Origin: Haloechinothrix halophila YIM 93223
GTDB lineage: Bacteria > Actinomycetota > Actinomycetes > Mycobacteriales > Pseudonocardiaceae
DNA: 64,000 nt
Assembly: GCF_000504245.1 (NCBI RefSeq)
Contig: NZ_KI632509.1
Span: 4,057,502-4,121,501 of the forward strand
Reading direction: 5' to 3'
Below the pieces are notes generated by a model. It had not been told where the DNA came from, ran no database searches, and saw only the letters and a program-made list of their open reading frames with translations. The translations under genes were made by a program, and so were the position numbers. Of this stretch, positions 19,773 through 29,827 are shown piece after piece. Each line of letters starts with the position of its first letter. Position 1 is the stretch's first letter.

Positions 19773-21122
19773 TCAGACCTTGCCCAGCTCGTCGAGCAGG
19801 ACGGTCGGCGGGAGCACGAACGCGCCCTGCCTGCCAACGGCGGTGATGATCTCCCGATCCGCGGTCGCCACGATCAGCGGCCGCCCCTGCGGTTCCCGTT
19901 CCACCATGTCGGTGATGACGTCGTCCGCGGGTACCCCGTTGGCACTGAACAGCACCCGAACCCCGCGCACGTTCGCCGAAGGCACGGCGACCACCCCCGC
20001 TCCGTCGAATACCACCGTGATCTCCACCGATGTCCGCGCGGCCAGTGCCGCGAGCTGGCGCACCAGCCGTTGCCGCTGCTCGGCGAGCACCAGCTCCGGG
20101 TAACCGGTCTTGGTCACGTTGTAGCCGTCGATGATCAGGTGCGCCCCGGCCAGCGTCAACAGCCGATGCAGCCCGGCGGCGTCAGCCACCGCGCCGCCCT
20201 GTCGCATGGCCGTCGCGTTGTCAGCGTTATCCACGGTGTCCGCTGGGCGCTGCCCGTGGTCAGCGGCGGTGCCCGCGACGTTCAGCTCCGCGCGCAGGCC
20301 GCTGGCGGCGCCGTCGAGGGTGTCCAGCAGCAGTGCCAGCCGCACCTCATCCGCCTCGCGGGCCTCCCGAGCGGACTGCCGCGCGCGTTCCGCGTCGGCT
20401 TCCGCTCGCTCGGCACGCGCGCGCTCCGCCTCGGTCCGCCTGCGCTGCTTGGCGAGCTGCTCGGCGAGCTCGTCCCGTTCGGAGGCGGCCGCGGTTCCCT
20501 TCCCCTCGAGTTCCTGGCGCGCTTCGCGCTCGGCGTCGCGCAGCCGCCGCAGCTCGACGCCGCGTTCCCTGAGCCGGTCCCGTAGTCGTTCCAGTTCCTC
20601 GGAACGCTCGGCTCGCGCCAGCTGGGTGGCTTCCCGCTCCGCCTTGAGTTCGTCGCGGACCTGCTCCAGTTCCGCTTCGAGCCGTTCGATCCTGGCCAGC
20701 GCGGCGTCTCGCTCCGCGCGCAGGCTCACCTGCTCGCCGCGTTCGGCGACGGTCGTCAGCAACGCACCGGCCTCCTCCGCGTCAAGCAGTACCGCGGCGG
20801 CCGCAGCCGTCACCGGATCCTCGGCGGCGATGTCGAGCGCGGCGGGCCGGTTCTCGCGCGCCCATGCGACGACGGCCGTGCGGAACGGACGCGACTCCCG
20901 CAATGACGCCAGCAGCGGTGCGGCGGCCACCCGCCCCCGCTTCGCGGGCGCGAACCGGACCACCGGCCGCAGCCGCTTCGGCACGTCGGGCTCGCTCAGC
21001 TCACCGAGCGACGCGGCGGCCAGCTCAACCAGCCTGCCGCGTACCGGCTCTGGCAGCGCGCCCCAGTCAGCGGGCACGCCGCGGGCACGTCCCTGCCCAT
21101 GGTTGTCCGCTTCGTCTGACAC
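19773..21122 (-). CDS. NYN-domain protein with central coiled coil
   Basis: 449-aa cytosolic protein. The N-terminal 130 residues are helical, a long Glu/Arg/Ala-rich coiled coil spans about 130-270, and the C-terminal 150 residues form a NYN (PIN-like, YacP/Rae1-type) domain with HLIIDGYNVTKTGYPEL, VVFDGAG, ADDVITDMVE and VATADREI, giving the spaced aspartates expected of a metal-dependent RNase. Related proteins of actinobacteria are thought to act in RNA processing; the substrate is unknown. GTG at 21122 is chosen because residues upstream do not resemble the family. Confidence 0.8.
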   Translation of the reverse strand: MSDEADNHGQGRARGVPADWGALPEPVRGRLVELAAASLGELSEPDVPKRLRPVVRFAPAKRGRVAAAPLLASLRESRPFRTAVVAWARENRPAALDIAAEDPVTAAAAAVLLDAEEAGALLTTVAERGEQVSLRAERDAALARIERLEAELEQVRDELKAEREATQLARAERSEELERLRDRLRERGVELRRLRDAEREARQELEGKGTAAASERDELAEQLAKQRRRTEAERARAERAEADAERARQSAREAREADEVRLALLLDTLDGAASGLRAELNVAGTAADHGQRPADTVDNADNATAMRQGGAVADAAGLHRLLTLAGAHLIIDGYNVTKTGYPELVLAEQRQRLVRQLAALAARTSVEITVVFDGAGVVAVPSANVRGVRVLFSANGVPADDVITDMVEREPQGRPLIVATADREIITAVGRQGAFVLPPTVLLDELGKV

Positions 21123-21226
21123 TAGCCCAGCGTAACCGGCGCGGTGTCTACCCAGCGTGAGTCGCCGCACAGCGGATCGCGACACGCCGGAGTGAGACGT
21201 TCGAACAGACTGTCGGTCCGCATGCC

Positions 21227-21232
21227 TACAGT
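21227..21232 (+). promoter_or_regulatory. -10 box of a probable leaderless promoter for the DnaQ-GIY-YIG gene
   Basis: TACAGT seven bases before the GTG at 21240, with no ribosome binding site. It decides the start against an ATG at 21222. Confidence 0.5.
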
Positions 21233-21239
21233 GCCAGCC

Positions 21240-22937
21240 GTGAGCGTCCAGCTGACCTTCGACGAACTCGGCACCCCGCTGCGCGAGACAACCTTCGTCG
21301 TGTTCGATCTGGAAACCACCGGCGGCAAGGCCGGATCGGACGGCATCACCGAAATCGGCGCGGTCAAGGTCCGTGGCGGCCAGGTGCTCGGCGAGTTCGC
21401 CACGCTCGTCGACCCTGGCCGCGCGATCCCACCGCAGATCGTGTCACTGACCGGGATCACGCAAGCGATGGTGTCCAACGCACCCGCGCTTGACGAGGTG
21501 CTGCCCGCCTTCCTCGAGTTCGCGGCGGGGTCCGTGCTCGTCGCGCACAACGCGCCGTTCGACACCGGGTTCCTGCGCGCCGCGTGCGCCCAGCACGGCT
21601 ACCACTGGCCGAAACAGAGCGTGGTGTGCACGGTACGGCTCGCACGGAGGGTGCTCGACCGGCAGGAGACGCCGAGCTGCCGGTTGTCGGCACTCGCCGC
21701 ACTGTTCGGTGCCAGCACGATGCCCACCCACCGCGCGCTGGATGACGCCAAGGCCACCGTGGATGTCTTGCACGCCCTGCTCGAGCGGGTCGGCTCGGTC
21801 GGCGTGCAATCGCTTGAGGAGCTGCTGGACTATCTGCCGGAAGTCACCCCAGCACAACGGCGCAAGCGCGGCATGGCAGCGAATCTGCCGGAGACACCAG
21901 GCGTGTACCTGTTCCGGGGGCCGAACGACGAGGTGCTCTACGTCGGCACGGCATCGAACCTGCGACGCAGGGTGCGGCAGTACTTCACCGGCTCGGAGAG
22001 CAGGGGCCGGATCAGGGAGATGGTCGCGCTCGCCGAGCGGGTCGACGGCATCGAATGCTCGCACGCGCTGGAAGCGCAGGTCAGGGAACTGCGGCTGCTC
22101 TCGGCGCACAAGCCTGCCTACAACCGGCGTTCGCGCAACCCCGGCAAGTTCTGGTGGGTCGCGCTCACCGACGAGGCGTTTCCCCGGCTGTCGGTGGTGC
22201 GCACGCCGAGGGACGGCGCGCTCGGGCCGTTTCGCTCCCGCAGGGCCGCCGCCGATGCCGCCGCGTCGCTGTCCTCGGCGGCCCGGCTGCGGACCTGCAC
22301 CGACCGGATTCCCGCCACGGGCCAGCGCGGCTCGCCGTGCGCGTTGGCTGAGCTCGGCCGTTGCGGCGCGCCGTGCGCGGGACAGCAATCCACCGCGGAG
22401 TACGCGCCGCTGGTCGGCCGCGTCAGCTCGCTGATCGCGGGCACCGACGGCGATCTCCTGCGCACCGCCGCCGACGAGCTGGACACGCTGGCGAGCGCGG
22501 AACACTTCGAGCTGGCGGCGAACCGCAGGGACGAACTCGCCGCGCTGGTGCGCAGCGTGGCGTCGGCGCACTCAATGACGGCGCTGGCGGCGATCGAGGA
22601 ACTGATCGCCGCCTCCCCCGACGGCTCGGACGGCTGGGAGTTCGCGGTGATCCGGCACGGCAGGCTCGCCTCGGCGGGTGTCGCGCGGCGCGGCACCGCA
22701 CCGATGCCCGTCGTCGAGTCGCTGGTCGCGAGCGCGGAGACGGTCATCGCCGGGGAGGGACCGCTGCGCGGCGGCTCGCCCGAGGAGATCTCGGTGCTGC
22801 TGCGCTGGCTGCACCGGCCGGGCGTGCGGATCGTGCGCACCACGCAGCCGTGGGCCGAGCCAGCCCGCGCCGCCGGCGGCTGGGGCGACTGGCTGGAGCG
22901 CGTCTCGCAGGCGCGGGCGCTGGAAACGGCGTCCTGA
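21240..22937 (+). CDS. DEDD exonuclease fused to a GIY-YIG (UvrC-type) nuclease domain
   Basis: 565-aa protein, counterpart of Rv2191. Residues about 15-185 form a DnaQ-like 3'-5' exonuclease with Asp23 and Glu25 (FDLETTGG), Asp108 (NAPFD), His164 and Asp169 (HRALDD). Residues about 217-300 form a GIY-YIG domain (GVYLFRG, VLYVGTASNLRRRVRQYF) like the N-terminal half of UvrC or Cho. The rest is helical with a four-cysteine-poor region around GRCGAPCAG. It may cut damaged DNA and trim it; this is inferred, not shown. Divergent from the NYN gene. Confidence 0.88.
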   Translation: MSVQLTFDELGTPLRETTFVVFDLETTGGKAGSDGITEIGAVKVRGGQVLGEFATLVDPGRAIPPQIVSLTGITQAMVSNAPALDEVLPAFLEFAAGSVLVAHNAPFDTGFLRAACAQHGYHWPKQSVVCTVRLARRVLDRQETPSCRLSALAALFGASTMPTHRALDDAKATVDVLHALLERVGSVGVQSLEELLDYLPEVTPAQRRKRGMAANLPETPGVYLFRGPNDEVLYVGTASNLRRRVRQYFTGSESRGRIREMVALAERVDGIECSHALEAQVRELRLLSAHKPAYNRRSRNPGKFWWVALTDEAFPRLSVVRTPRDGALGPFRSRRAAADAAASLSSAARLRTCTDRIPATGQRGSPCALAELGRCGAPCAGQQSTAEYAPLVGRVSSLIAGTDGDLLRTAADELDTLASAEHFELAANRRDELAALVRSVASAHSMTALAAIEELIAASPDGSDGWEFAVIRHGRLASAGVARRGTAPMPVVESLVASAETVIAGEGPLRGGSPEEISVLLRWLHRPGVRIVRTTQPWAEPARAAGGWGDWLERVSQARALETAS

Positions 22938-22996
22938 CGCGGTCGGCCGCGCTCACGAGTCCCTGCGAAGCCCCAGTCATGCCGGTTAACCCATCC

Positions 22997-23032
22997 GGCG
23001 GCTGCGCCCGCCGGTGAATCGGCGCAGCCGCC
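22997..23032 (+). terminator. Hairpin after the DnaQ-GIY-YIG gene
   Basis: Perfect 12-bp stem GGCGGCTGCGCC with a 12-nt loop, 60 bases after the stop. An A+T-rich segment (ACATATACGAACAATATTCA) follows and probably holds the promoter of the next gene. Confidence 0.65.
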
Positions 23033-23141
23033 TGCGCCCACATATACGAACAATATTCACTTTCTCCGATGCGCCCCGTACGGTGATGTCGATCACAGAA
23101 CCGGCGTTTCGTCGGTTGTCCACCCACCACGAGGGGGCGTC

Positions 23142-24758
23142 ATGATCACCTCACCCTGCTACCACCCACTGAGACGCGCGAGCGTGCTCGTGCTCGGCGT
23201 GCTCGTCCTGGTCGCGGCGTTGTTCCTAGGCTCGCCGCCGTCTGCGGCGGCCGCCGCACCGGCGAGCCAGACCATCAAGCCGCTGCCACCGGAACTGGAG
23301 AAGATCCGCAAGGAACGCGCCATCGATCGGTACGGCGACCCGCAGATCCGACCGCTGGCCGAGCGCGACACCGCCGTCGTCAGCATGGGCGACAGCGAGA
23401 TCTCCGGCGAAGGGCAAGGCCCGTACGAGACCGGCACCAACGGCGACGACGACGGAGACGGCGACGAGAACTGGTGCCACCGCGCCAAGCACGCCGCCAT
23501 CCACCGCACCGGCATACCCGTCGACGTCACTCGCAACCTTGCCTGTTCCGGCGCGGCCACCAAACACCTCATCGAGGGCAGCGGCGCGCAGCAGTGGGAC
23601 GAGCTGAACCAGGGCGACAACCTGGCGATCACCGCCCGTAACCTCAACGTCGAACTCGTCTGGATCGTGGCGAGCGCCAACGACTCCGGCGGCATCGAGT
23701 TCGGCCCCGTCGTCACCGACTGCACGATCCGGCGCATCCTGTTCCTCGGCAACTGCTGGCCGGACTACACCGACACCGTCCAGGCGCGCGTGACGGTATC
23801 CGGCGACAACCTGGCCACGGCTGTCACCAGCGTGAAGCAGACCATGACCGACGCCGGGTACGCCTCGAACGACTACCAGCTGGTCGTGATGAGCTACCCG
23901 GGTCCCGCGAGTCCCGACGTCGAGGACAACCCGGACTTCCCCGGCTGGTACCGAGGCGGCTGCCTGCTCTATCTCAAGGACATGGCGCTCGGCCGCAACA
24001 AGGTCGTCCCGCTGTTCGAGCGGGCCATCCGCGACGCCGCCGAGCAGACCGGAGTGCGCTACCTCGATGCCAGCAGGCTGTTCCACGGCCATGAGCCGTG
24101 CACCCAACGCACCTGGGTGACCGGCGTGAAATCCAACGGCGGCGACCCCGCCGACAGCAACACGTACCGGCAGTCCTGGCACCCCAACGCGCGCGGCCAC
24201 GGCGCGTTCGGCAAGTGCATGGGCGCGTTCTACTCCCAACCGGCGCTGCCGACAGCGACATGCGTCGACCCCGGAAGCACCAACGACGTCGCGCTCTACG
24301 GCGGGCAGCTCGAGTTCCGGCAGCTGCGCAACCTGGCGTCCGGGCTGTGTGTCGACTCGGAGGGTTACTCCACGCGCAACACCTATGACCTGTTGCAGTG
24401 GACCTGCCACGGCGGGCGCAACCAGGGCTGGTGGCTCGACCCGACGCGCGACACCCTGCACATCGAGCTGACGCACGACCGGTGCGCCGACGTCGAGGAC
24501 AGTCTCGCGGCCGGGCACGAGCTGGTGGTCTACAACTGCCACGGCGGGCAGAACCAGACGTTCACGCTGGACGAGGGCCTGATCCGCTCGACAGCGAAGC
24601 CGGGACTGTGCGCCGCCGTCCCTGGCACGTCGAAGGGCGCCCGGTTGCGGATGGTGTCCTGCGATCGATCCGACTCGCGCCAGCTGTGGTGGGTTGAGCC
24701 CAAGACCGGTGACACCGGCTACGGCTACAAGGACTGGATGCCCAGCAGCGCCTACTGA
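23142..24758 (+). CDS. Secreted SGNH hydrolase with C-terminal ricin-type lectin domain
   Basis: 538-aa exported esterase/lipase-like protein. A signal peptide covers about residues 1-39. The SGNH block I reads SMGDSEISGEG with Ser85 as likely nucleophile; NLACSGA, VASANDSGG and SWHPNARGHG supply the other blocks including the catalytic His. From about residue 385 a ricin-B/CBM13-like domain shows repeats of the type GLCVDSEG, LLQWTCHGGRNQGW, CADVED and VVYNCHGGQNQTF. Substrate is unknown, possibly an acylated glycan. GGGGGCGTC before the ATG is a modest ribosome binding site. Two hairpins follow. Confidence 0.85.
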   Translation: MITSPCYHPLRRASVLVLGVLVLVAALFLGSPPSAAAAAPASQTIKPLPPELEKIRKERAIDRYGDPQIRPLAERDTAVVSMGDSEISGEGQGPYETGTNGDDDGDGDENWCHRAKHAAIHRTGIPVDVTRNLACSGAATKHLIEGSGAQQWDELNQGDNLAITARNLNVELVWIVASANDSGGIEFGPVVTDCTIRRILFLGNCWPDYTDTVQARVTVSGDNLATAVTSVKQTMTDAGYASNDYQLVVMSYPGPASPDVEDNPDFPGWYRGGCLLYLKDMALGRNKVVPLFERAIRDAAEQTGVRYLDASRLFHGHEPCTQRTWVTGVKSNGGDPADSNTYRQSWHPNARGHGAFGKCMGAFYSQPALPTATCVDPGSTNDVALYGGQLEFRQLRNLASGLCVDSEGYSTRNTYDLLQWTCHGGRNQGWWLDPTRDTLHIELTHDRCADVEDSLAAGHELVVYNCHGGQNQTFTLDEGLIRSTAKPGLCAAVPGTSKGARLRMVSCDRSDSRQLWWVEPKTGDTGYGYKDWMPSSAY

Positions 24759-24772
24759 GGGGTTGGTAGGTC

Positions 24773-24832
24773 GGTGTCGCGAAGGCGTCATCGGGATGCC
24801 CGGGTGTCACGGATGACGCCCTTCGCGACACC
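24773..24832 (+). terminator. Long hairpin after the SGNH hydrolase gene
   Basis: GGTGTCGCGAAGG-CGTCATC pairs with GATGACGCCCTTCGCGACACC, about 20 bp with one bulged base and a 19-nt loop. It lies 14 bases after the stop. Confidence 0.7.
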
Positions 24833-24851
24833 TCAGAACCACGGCACACCA

Positions 24852-24900
24852 CATACGAAGGCGGGCGGAGAACGCCGTGTTCTCCGCCCGCCTTCGTATG
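24852..24900. terminator. Perfect hairpin between convergent SGNH and qcrB genes
   Basis: 22-bp perfect stem starting CATACGAAGGCGGGCGGAG, with a 5-nt loop, 12 bases past the qcrB stop. It likely works as the terminator of the qcr operon and as a second barrier for the opposing gene. Confidence 0.8.
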
Positions 24901-24912
24901 CTCGTTACGCGG

Positions 24913-26607
24913 TCAGCTCTCGCGACCGCCCGTTGGCGCCTCGATCTCGGCCTGGCCGTCGCCGCTGGCCTCGTCGCCGCTGACGGCATGACCATTGCCA
25001 GCCTGAACCGCGTGCTGCGCGGCCTGTGCCCGCTCCAGCGCGGCGGTCTCCTCGGGCGGGTCCGGGGTCAGCAACGACCCAGGAACGGCCTTGCCCGCGG
25101 AGCCGAGCTCGTTCATCTTCTTCGGCACCGGAGCGCCCTGGTACTCCAGCGGAACCGGGTGGCCGTGCTCGTCGACCGGCCCCAGCGGCTGGTGCACCTC
25201 GATGAACTCACCGTGCGGCAGGCGCTTGATGATGCCGGTCTCGACACCGTGCTCAAGCACCTCACGGTCGGCTCGCTGCAAGCCGAGGCAGACTCGATAG
25301 GTGACGTAGTAGGCAAGCGGTGGCAACACCAGAATCCCGATGCGCCCGATCCAGGTCATCGCGTTCAGCGAGATGTCGAAGGTGTAGGCGAAGATGTCGT
25401 TGAACCCGGAGACCTCCAGCACCACCATGAACGCGATCGCCATGGCGCCGATACCGGTCCTGACCGGCACGTCACGCGGACGCTGCAGGAGGTTGTGGTG
25501 CGCGGTGTCCTTCGACAGCTTCCGTTCGATGAACGGATACGCGATCAACAGTCCGAACAGGACCGGCATCCCGACACCGCCCGCGAAGAACACCGGCGGA
25601 ATCGTGTAGTCACCAAGATAGAGTTCCCACGCGGGCCAGATCCGCAGAATGCCGTCAGCCCATGCGAGGTACCAGTCCGGCCACACACCGGCCGAGACCT
25701 GCGACGCGTTGTACGGGCCGATGTTCCACACCGCGTTGATCTGGAAGACACCGGACATCAGCACGATCACACCGGTGACGGCGGCGAAGAACGCACCACC
25801 CTTGAGCGCGAACACCGGCATGATCCGCACGCCGACGACGTTGGTCTCCTTGCGCCGGACGCCGGGGAACTGGGTGTGCTTCTGGTACCAGACCAGGCCG
25901 AGGTGCACCGCGATCAGCGCGAGCATGATGCCCGGCACGATCAGGATGTGCAGCGTGTACAGCCTCGGGATGATTTCCGTTCCGGGGAACTCCCCGCCGA
26001 ACAACGCCCAGTGCACCCAGGTGCCCATCACCGGCACCGAGAGCGTGATACCGGACAGTGTCGCTCGAACACCGGTACCGGAGAGCAGGTCGTCCGGCAG
26101 CGAGTAGCCGAAGAAGCCCTCGAACATACCCAGGATCAGCAGCAGCGCGCCGATGACCCAGTTGGCCTCACGCGGACGACGGAACGCACCGGTGAAGAAC
26201 ACCCGCAACAGGTGCGCCGCCATCGCGGCCACGAAGATCAGCGCGGCCCAGTGGTGGATCTGCCGGATGAACAGACCGCCCCTGACCTCGAAGGAGATGT
26301 CGAGCGTGCTCGCCATGGCCCGCGACATCTCGACACCCTGCAGGTTGGTGTAGACACCGTCGTAGACGACCTCCTCCATGGAGGGATCGAAGAACAGCGT
26401 CAGGTACACGCCGGACAGCAGCAGGATGATGAAGCTGTAGAGCGCGACTTCACCGAGCAGGAACGACCAGTGCGTCGGGAAGACCTTGTTCATCTGGTGC
26501 CGCAGGCCCTTGGCGGCGTGGTAGCGCTTGTCGACCTCTTCCGCCTGCGCCGCAGCGATCTTCTGCGGCAGCGGGTCGCCCTTGGTGGGCGTCGTCAGCT
26601 CACTCAT
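24913..26607 (-). CDS. qcrB: Menaquinol-cytochrome c reductase, cytochrome b subunit
   Basis: Membrane subunit of the actinobacterial bc1 complex, 564 aa, that oxidises menaquinol and carries two b hemes. The first half has [17 protein letters not shown] and [19 protein letters not shown] with the paired histidines for heme, and the Qo-site region PVMGTWVHW and WPDWYLAW. A hydrophilic C-terminal tail of about 100 residues is typical of actinobacteria. The ATG at 26607 overlaps the qcrA stop (ATGA). Target site of Q203-type inhibitors in mycobacteria. Last gene of ctaE-qcrC-qcrA-qcrB. Confidence 0.96.
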   Translation of the reverse strand: MSELTTPTKGDPLPQKIAAAQAEEVDKRYHAAKGLRHQMNKVFPTHWSFLLGEVALYSFIILLLSGVYLTLFFDPSMEEVVYDGVYTNLQGVEMSRAMASTLDISFEVRGGLFIRQIHHWAALIFVAAMAAHLLRVFFTGAFRRPREANWVIGALLLILGMFEGFFGYSLPDDLLSGTGVRATLSGITLSVPVMGTWVHWALFGGEFPGTEIIPRLYTLHILIVPGIMLALIAVHLGLVWYQKHTQFPGVRRKETNVVGVRIMPVFALKGGAFFAAVTGVIVLMSGVFQINAVWNIGPYNASQVSAGVWPDWYLAWADGILRIWPAWELYLGDYTIPPVFFAGGVGMPVLFGLLIAYPFIERKLSKDTAHHNLLQRPRDVPVRTGIGAMAIAFMVVLEVSGFNDIFAYTFDISLNAMTWIGRIGILVLPPLAYYVTYRVCLGLQRADREVLEHGVETGIIKRLPHGEFIEVHQPLGPVDEHGHPVPLEYQGAPVPKKMNELGSAGKAVPGSLLTPDPPEETAALERAQAAQHAVQAGNGHAVSGDEASGDGQAEIEAPTGGRES

Positions 26608-27752
26608 GACTTGCGCTCCCAGAATCCCGGACCGATCGGCTCGATGAAGTCGTGCTTGGCCACCAGGTATCCCGTCTCGGGATCCAACGTGATGGGCAGC
26701 TGCGCCAGCGCCCTCGTCGCCGGACCGAACACCGGCTTCGCATACTGCAGCGCGTCGAACTGCGACTGGTGGCACGGGCAGAGGATCCGGTTCGTCCGCT
26801 GCTCGTACAGCGAGGTCGGACACCCGACATGGCTGCAGATCTTGGTGTAGGCGTAGAAGTCGCCGTAGTTGAAGTCCTCCTGGCCCTCGCGCTTGACGAC
26901 CTTCTCGGCGTCCTGCGGGCGGAGTCGAATCAACATGACTGGATTGTCCGACCGCTTCAGCGCCACGGACAAGGCGTGCTCATCGCCACGCTCGCTCTCC
27001 TTGAACGGAAAGACGGTTTCCATCGAGCCCGCGTCGAGATCCTCCGGCCGGACGAGCACGACCTCGTGCGGCGTGCCGGTGTAGCGGCGCAGGAACACCT
27101 TCTGGCCAGGCTCCTCCGGCTGCCAGCCGGTGTGGTACAGCCCTTCCTTGCTGCCGGAGTTCTTGTGCGGGTTCTTGATTAACCCGACCAGCGGCAGCAG
27201 CGCGGCACCGAGGCCGAGCATGCCGACACCGAAGCCAGCGCCACGCTTGATCGCCGAGCGGCGCGCGACGGTGCTGCGGTTGCCCGCGTCGGCCAGGTGC
27301 GCCGCGAACGTCTGCCGGTGCACCTCGTCCGAGCCCGCACCCATGTTGTCGTCACGCTGCTGGACGGCGACCTCGTGCGGGATGAACTTCTTGGTGTACT
27401 GCAGGATCCCGATCGCGAACGCCAAGATCGAGACGCCCATCGTGACACCCAGCACCGGGGTGTACAGGCTGTACCAGAAGTGCTCGGAGCTTTCCGTCGC
27501 CGGCGCGTACTCCCAGGGCCACCAGATCATCGCGACCAGGAACGCCAGACCGGACACGCCCGCGAGCGTGAACCACAGCGCGATCCCGCGCTCGGCGCGC
27601 TTCTCAGCGCGGGTTCCCTTGACTGGCCACGGGTCCGGGTACTCGGCGAGCTCGACACCGTCGAGCTTGCCGCCGAGCGCGACCAGCTGGTCGCGGTCCA
27701 TCTCGGCGAGCTCGGCTTCGGTGGGAAGCTGCTGCTCGTTACCGCTACTCAT
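26604..27752 (-). CDS. qcrA: Menaquinol-cytochrome c reductase, Rieske iron-sulfur subunit
   Basis: 382-aa membrane protein with the extended actinobacterial form: a hydrophilic N-terminus, three membrane segments (near residues 58-80, 95-120 and 165-190) and a C-terminal Rieske domain with CSHVGC and CPCHQSQFD binding the 2Fe-2S cluster. The third helix follows [10 protein letters not shown], which resembles a Tat-type signal. It passes electrons from menaquinol to QcrC. The ATG at 27752 overlaps the qcrC end by 8 bases. Confidence 0.96.
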   Translation of the reverse strand: MSSGNEQQLPTEAELAEMDRDQLVALGGKLDGVELAEYPDPWPVKGTRAEKRAERGIALWFTLAGVSGLAFLVAMIWWPWEYAPATESSEHFWYSLYTPVLGVTMGVSILAFAIGILQYTKKFIPHEVAVQQRDDNMGAGSDEVHRQTFAAHLADAGNRSTVARRSAIKRGAGFGVGMLGLGAALLPLVGLIKNPHKNSGSKEGLYHTGWQPEEPGQKVFLRRYTGTPHEVVLVRPEDLDAGSMETVFPFKESERGDEHALSVALKRSDNPVMLIRLRPQDAEKVVKREGQEDFNYGDFYAYTKICSHVGCPTSLYEQRTNRILCPCHQSQFDALQYAKPVFGPATRALAQLPITLDPETGYLVAKHDFIEPIGPGFWERKS

Positions 27753-28557
27753 GACCTGCCCTCGATCCAATCCACAGCGTCGCACCGACGATGGCGCCGA
27801 TGCCGACGATCCACGCGATGACACCTTCCGATGCGGGGCCCCAACCGCCGAGCGAAGCGCCGCCCGGGTTGTTGTCATCGGCGACCGAATTCACGTACGC
27901 GATGATGTCCTTCTTTTCCTCCGGGCTGAGCTGCCGGTCGGAGAACTTCGGCATGTTCTGCGGCCCGGACAGCATCGCGGTGTAGAGCTGTTCTTCGTTG
28001 GCGGGCGCCAACGGGGGCGCGAACTTACCTGACGAGAGCGCTCCGCCCTTGCCGGTGAAGTTGTGGCAGGAGGCGCAGTTCAGCCGGAACAGCTCCGAAC
28101 CACGGGCCGGGTTGTCGCCGACCAGCGCCTCGCCGGACTCCGATGGCCGCTCGGTGCCGCCACCGTGCGCCTGGATGTACGCGCCGAGCGCGTCGATCTC
28201 CTCCGGCGTCAGCTTGACCGGCTTGCGGGTAGCCTGCGCCTCCTGGCGCACCATCGGCATGCGGCCGGTCGACGTCTGGAAGTACACCGCGGCTTCGCCG
28301 ACGCCGATGAGGCTCGGACCACGGCCCTCGACGCCATCGAGGTTCGCCCCGTGACACGTGATGCACGTGTTGTTGTAGACCTTGGCGCCCTCCCGCAGCA
28401 GCGCGGAGTCACCCTGCGCCTGTGCGGTCTGGGGCTCCGGCACGAACAGGGCGTAGAGGCCACCAGCGGCCATCAGTGCGATACCGAGCGCGAGCAGACC
28501 GGCGATGCGGCGCCTGGCCTTGCTGCCGGAGCGAACTCGGAACTTCCTAGGGGTCAT
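27745..28557 (-). CDS. qcrC: Menaquinol-cytochrome c reductase, diheme cytochrome c subunit
   Basis: 270-aa protein with an N-terminal membrane anchor (about 18-40), two c-type heme sites, CITCH (65-69) and CASCH (161-165), each followed by a methionine-containing segment, and a C-terminal membrane helix (about 243-262). Diheme cytochrome cc replaces soluble cytochrome c and connects bc1 to aa3 oxidase in one supercomplex. Lies 59 bp after ctaE and overlaps qcrA. Confidence 0.96.
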   Translation of the reverse strand: MTPRKFRVRSGSKARRRIAGLLALGIALMAAGGLYALFVPEPQTAQAQGDSALLREGAKVYNNTCITCHGANLDGVEGRGPSLIGVGEAAVYFQTSTGRMPMVRQEAQATRKPVKLTPEEIDALGAYIQAHGGGTERPSESGEALVGDNPARGSELFRLNCASCHNFTGKGGALSSGKFAPPLAPANEEQLYTAMLSGPQNMPKFSDRQLSPEEKKDIIAYVNSVADDNNPGGASLGGWGPASEGVIAWIVGIGAIVGATLWIGSRAGHE

Positions 28558-28616
28558 GTCTGCGGCAACCTTGCTGTCAGTTCGAGGGTGTCACGCTGTC
28601 TGGTCTTCAGTGGCGG

Positions 28617-29246
28617 TCACGGCACGATGTAGATCACCGCGAACAGCCCGATCCAGACGATGTCGACGAAGTGCCAGTAGTAGGAGACCACGATGGCCGA
28701 TGTCGCCTGGGCCGGTGTGAACTTACTCATCCTGGTGCGCATGAGCAGGTACACGAACGCGATCAGTCCGCCGATGACGTGCAGCCCGTGGAAGCCTGTC
28801 GTCATGTAGAAGACGGTGCCGAACGGCCCGGACGGGATCGTGACGCCCTCGTTGACCAGCTGGACGTATTCGTATCCCTGGCCTCCGACGAAGACGGCAC
28901 CCATGATCAACGTGAGCATGTACCACCGGCGCAGCCCGAACACGTCACCACGCTCAGCGGCGAACACGCCGAGCTGGCACGTGAACGACGACGCCACCAG
29001 GATGATCGTGAAGGGCAATGCGTAGGGAATGTCCAGATGGATCGGTTCCCCGGTCGCATCGTTGATCGGTGGCCAGACTCCGTCGTCGTTCTGCGCCTTG
29101 ACGGTGAAGAACATCGCGAAGAGTCCAGCGAAGAACATCAGTTCACTGGACAGCCAAACGATCGTGCCGACGCTGACCATGTTGGGGCGGTTCAGCGAGT
29201 GCACGCGCTGGCTGATCGTGGGCGCTGCCGTAGTCACGTCTGGCAT
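28617..29246 (-). CDS. ctaE: Cytochrome c oxidase subunit III
   Basis: 209-aa membrane protein of the aa3 oxidase with five hydrophobic segments, the usual actinobacterial size. Family landmarks are [45 protein letters not shown] and [14 protein letters not shown]. First gene of ctaE-qcrC-qcrA-qcrB, as in mycobacteria and corynebacteria, and divergent from the receiver-domain/trpD pair. GAGGTGAG precedes the ATG. Confidence 0.95.
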   Translation of the reverse strand: MPDVTTAAPTISQRVHSLNRPNMVSVGTIVWLSSELMFFAGLFAMFFTVKAQNDDGVWPPINDATGEPIHLDIPYALPFTIILVASSFTCQLGVFAAERGDVFGLRRWYMLTLIMGAVFVGGQGYEYVQLVNEGVTIPSGPFGTVFYMTTGFHGLHVIGGLIAFVYLLMRTRMSKFTPAQATSAIVVSYYWHFVDIVWIGLFAVIYIVP

Positions 29247-29408
29247 TATGGCTTCTCACCTCCCGCGCCGCGCTCCCGGGTAGGACCATAGGTGATCAAC
29301 TGTGCGGTAACGCTGGCCCTTACCTCGGCAAACCTGACTCCAGATAGAGTCAGCGGCGGCAGTCAACGACACCCTGACTGGGGAATGAAGACGGAGGGCC
29401 AACCCGCC

Positions 29409-29819
29409 ATGAGCAGCGAGCCGTTGAAAATCCTGGTGCTCAGCCACCGTGCCGACGTCCGTGAGGCAATCATCACAGCGATCGGCCGCAGGCCCGCCGC
29501 GGACATCGGCCGGGTGAGCTACATCGAGGCCACGACAGTGGCCGATGTGCTCGCTGAGATGGACTCCGGCACCGTTGACCTGGCGATTTTCGACGGCGAG
29601 GCGCAGCCGACCGGCGGCATGGGGCTGGCGCGGCAGCTGAAGAACGAGCTGAGCGAGTGCCCGCCCATCGTCGTCTCGGTGCGGCGCGCCGACGACAAGT
29701 GGCTCGCCACCTGGTCACAGGCCGACGCGGTGCTGGTGCACCCGCTCGACCCGATCGCCGCCGCCGAGACCGTGGCCGACGTGCTCCGTAACCGGCTGCC
29801 GACCACGACATCCCAGTAG
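29409..29819 (+). CDS. Stand-alone receiver-like domain, degenerate active site
   Basis: 136-aa protein with the fold pattern of a response-regulator receiver domain and no output domain. The possible phospho-acceptor Asp62 remains in LAIFDGEAQP, but the acidic pair after the first strand is replaced by Ser12-His13 (KILVLSHRADVRE) and the conserved lysine by His111 (VLVHPLDP). Phosphorylation by a normal histidine kinase is therefore doubtful. It ends 8 bases before trpD, whose ribosome binding site TAGGAGG includes its stop codon, so the two are coupled. GGAGG about 10 bases upstream supports the ATG at 29409; ATG at 29385 is an alternative. Confidence 0.75.
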   Translation: MSSEPLKILVLSHRADVREAIITAIGRRPAADIGRVSYIEATTVADVLAEMDSGTVDLAIFDGEAQPTGGMGLARQLKNELSECPPIVVSVRRADDKWLATWSQADAVLVHPLDPIAAAETVADVLRNRLPTTTSQ

Positions 29820-29827
29820 GAGGACTC

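Noticed and set aside
24773-24900. Mobile element suggested by the two adjacent palindromes
   Set aside because: Position between convergent stops and simple perfect stems fit terminators better.
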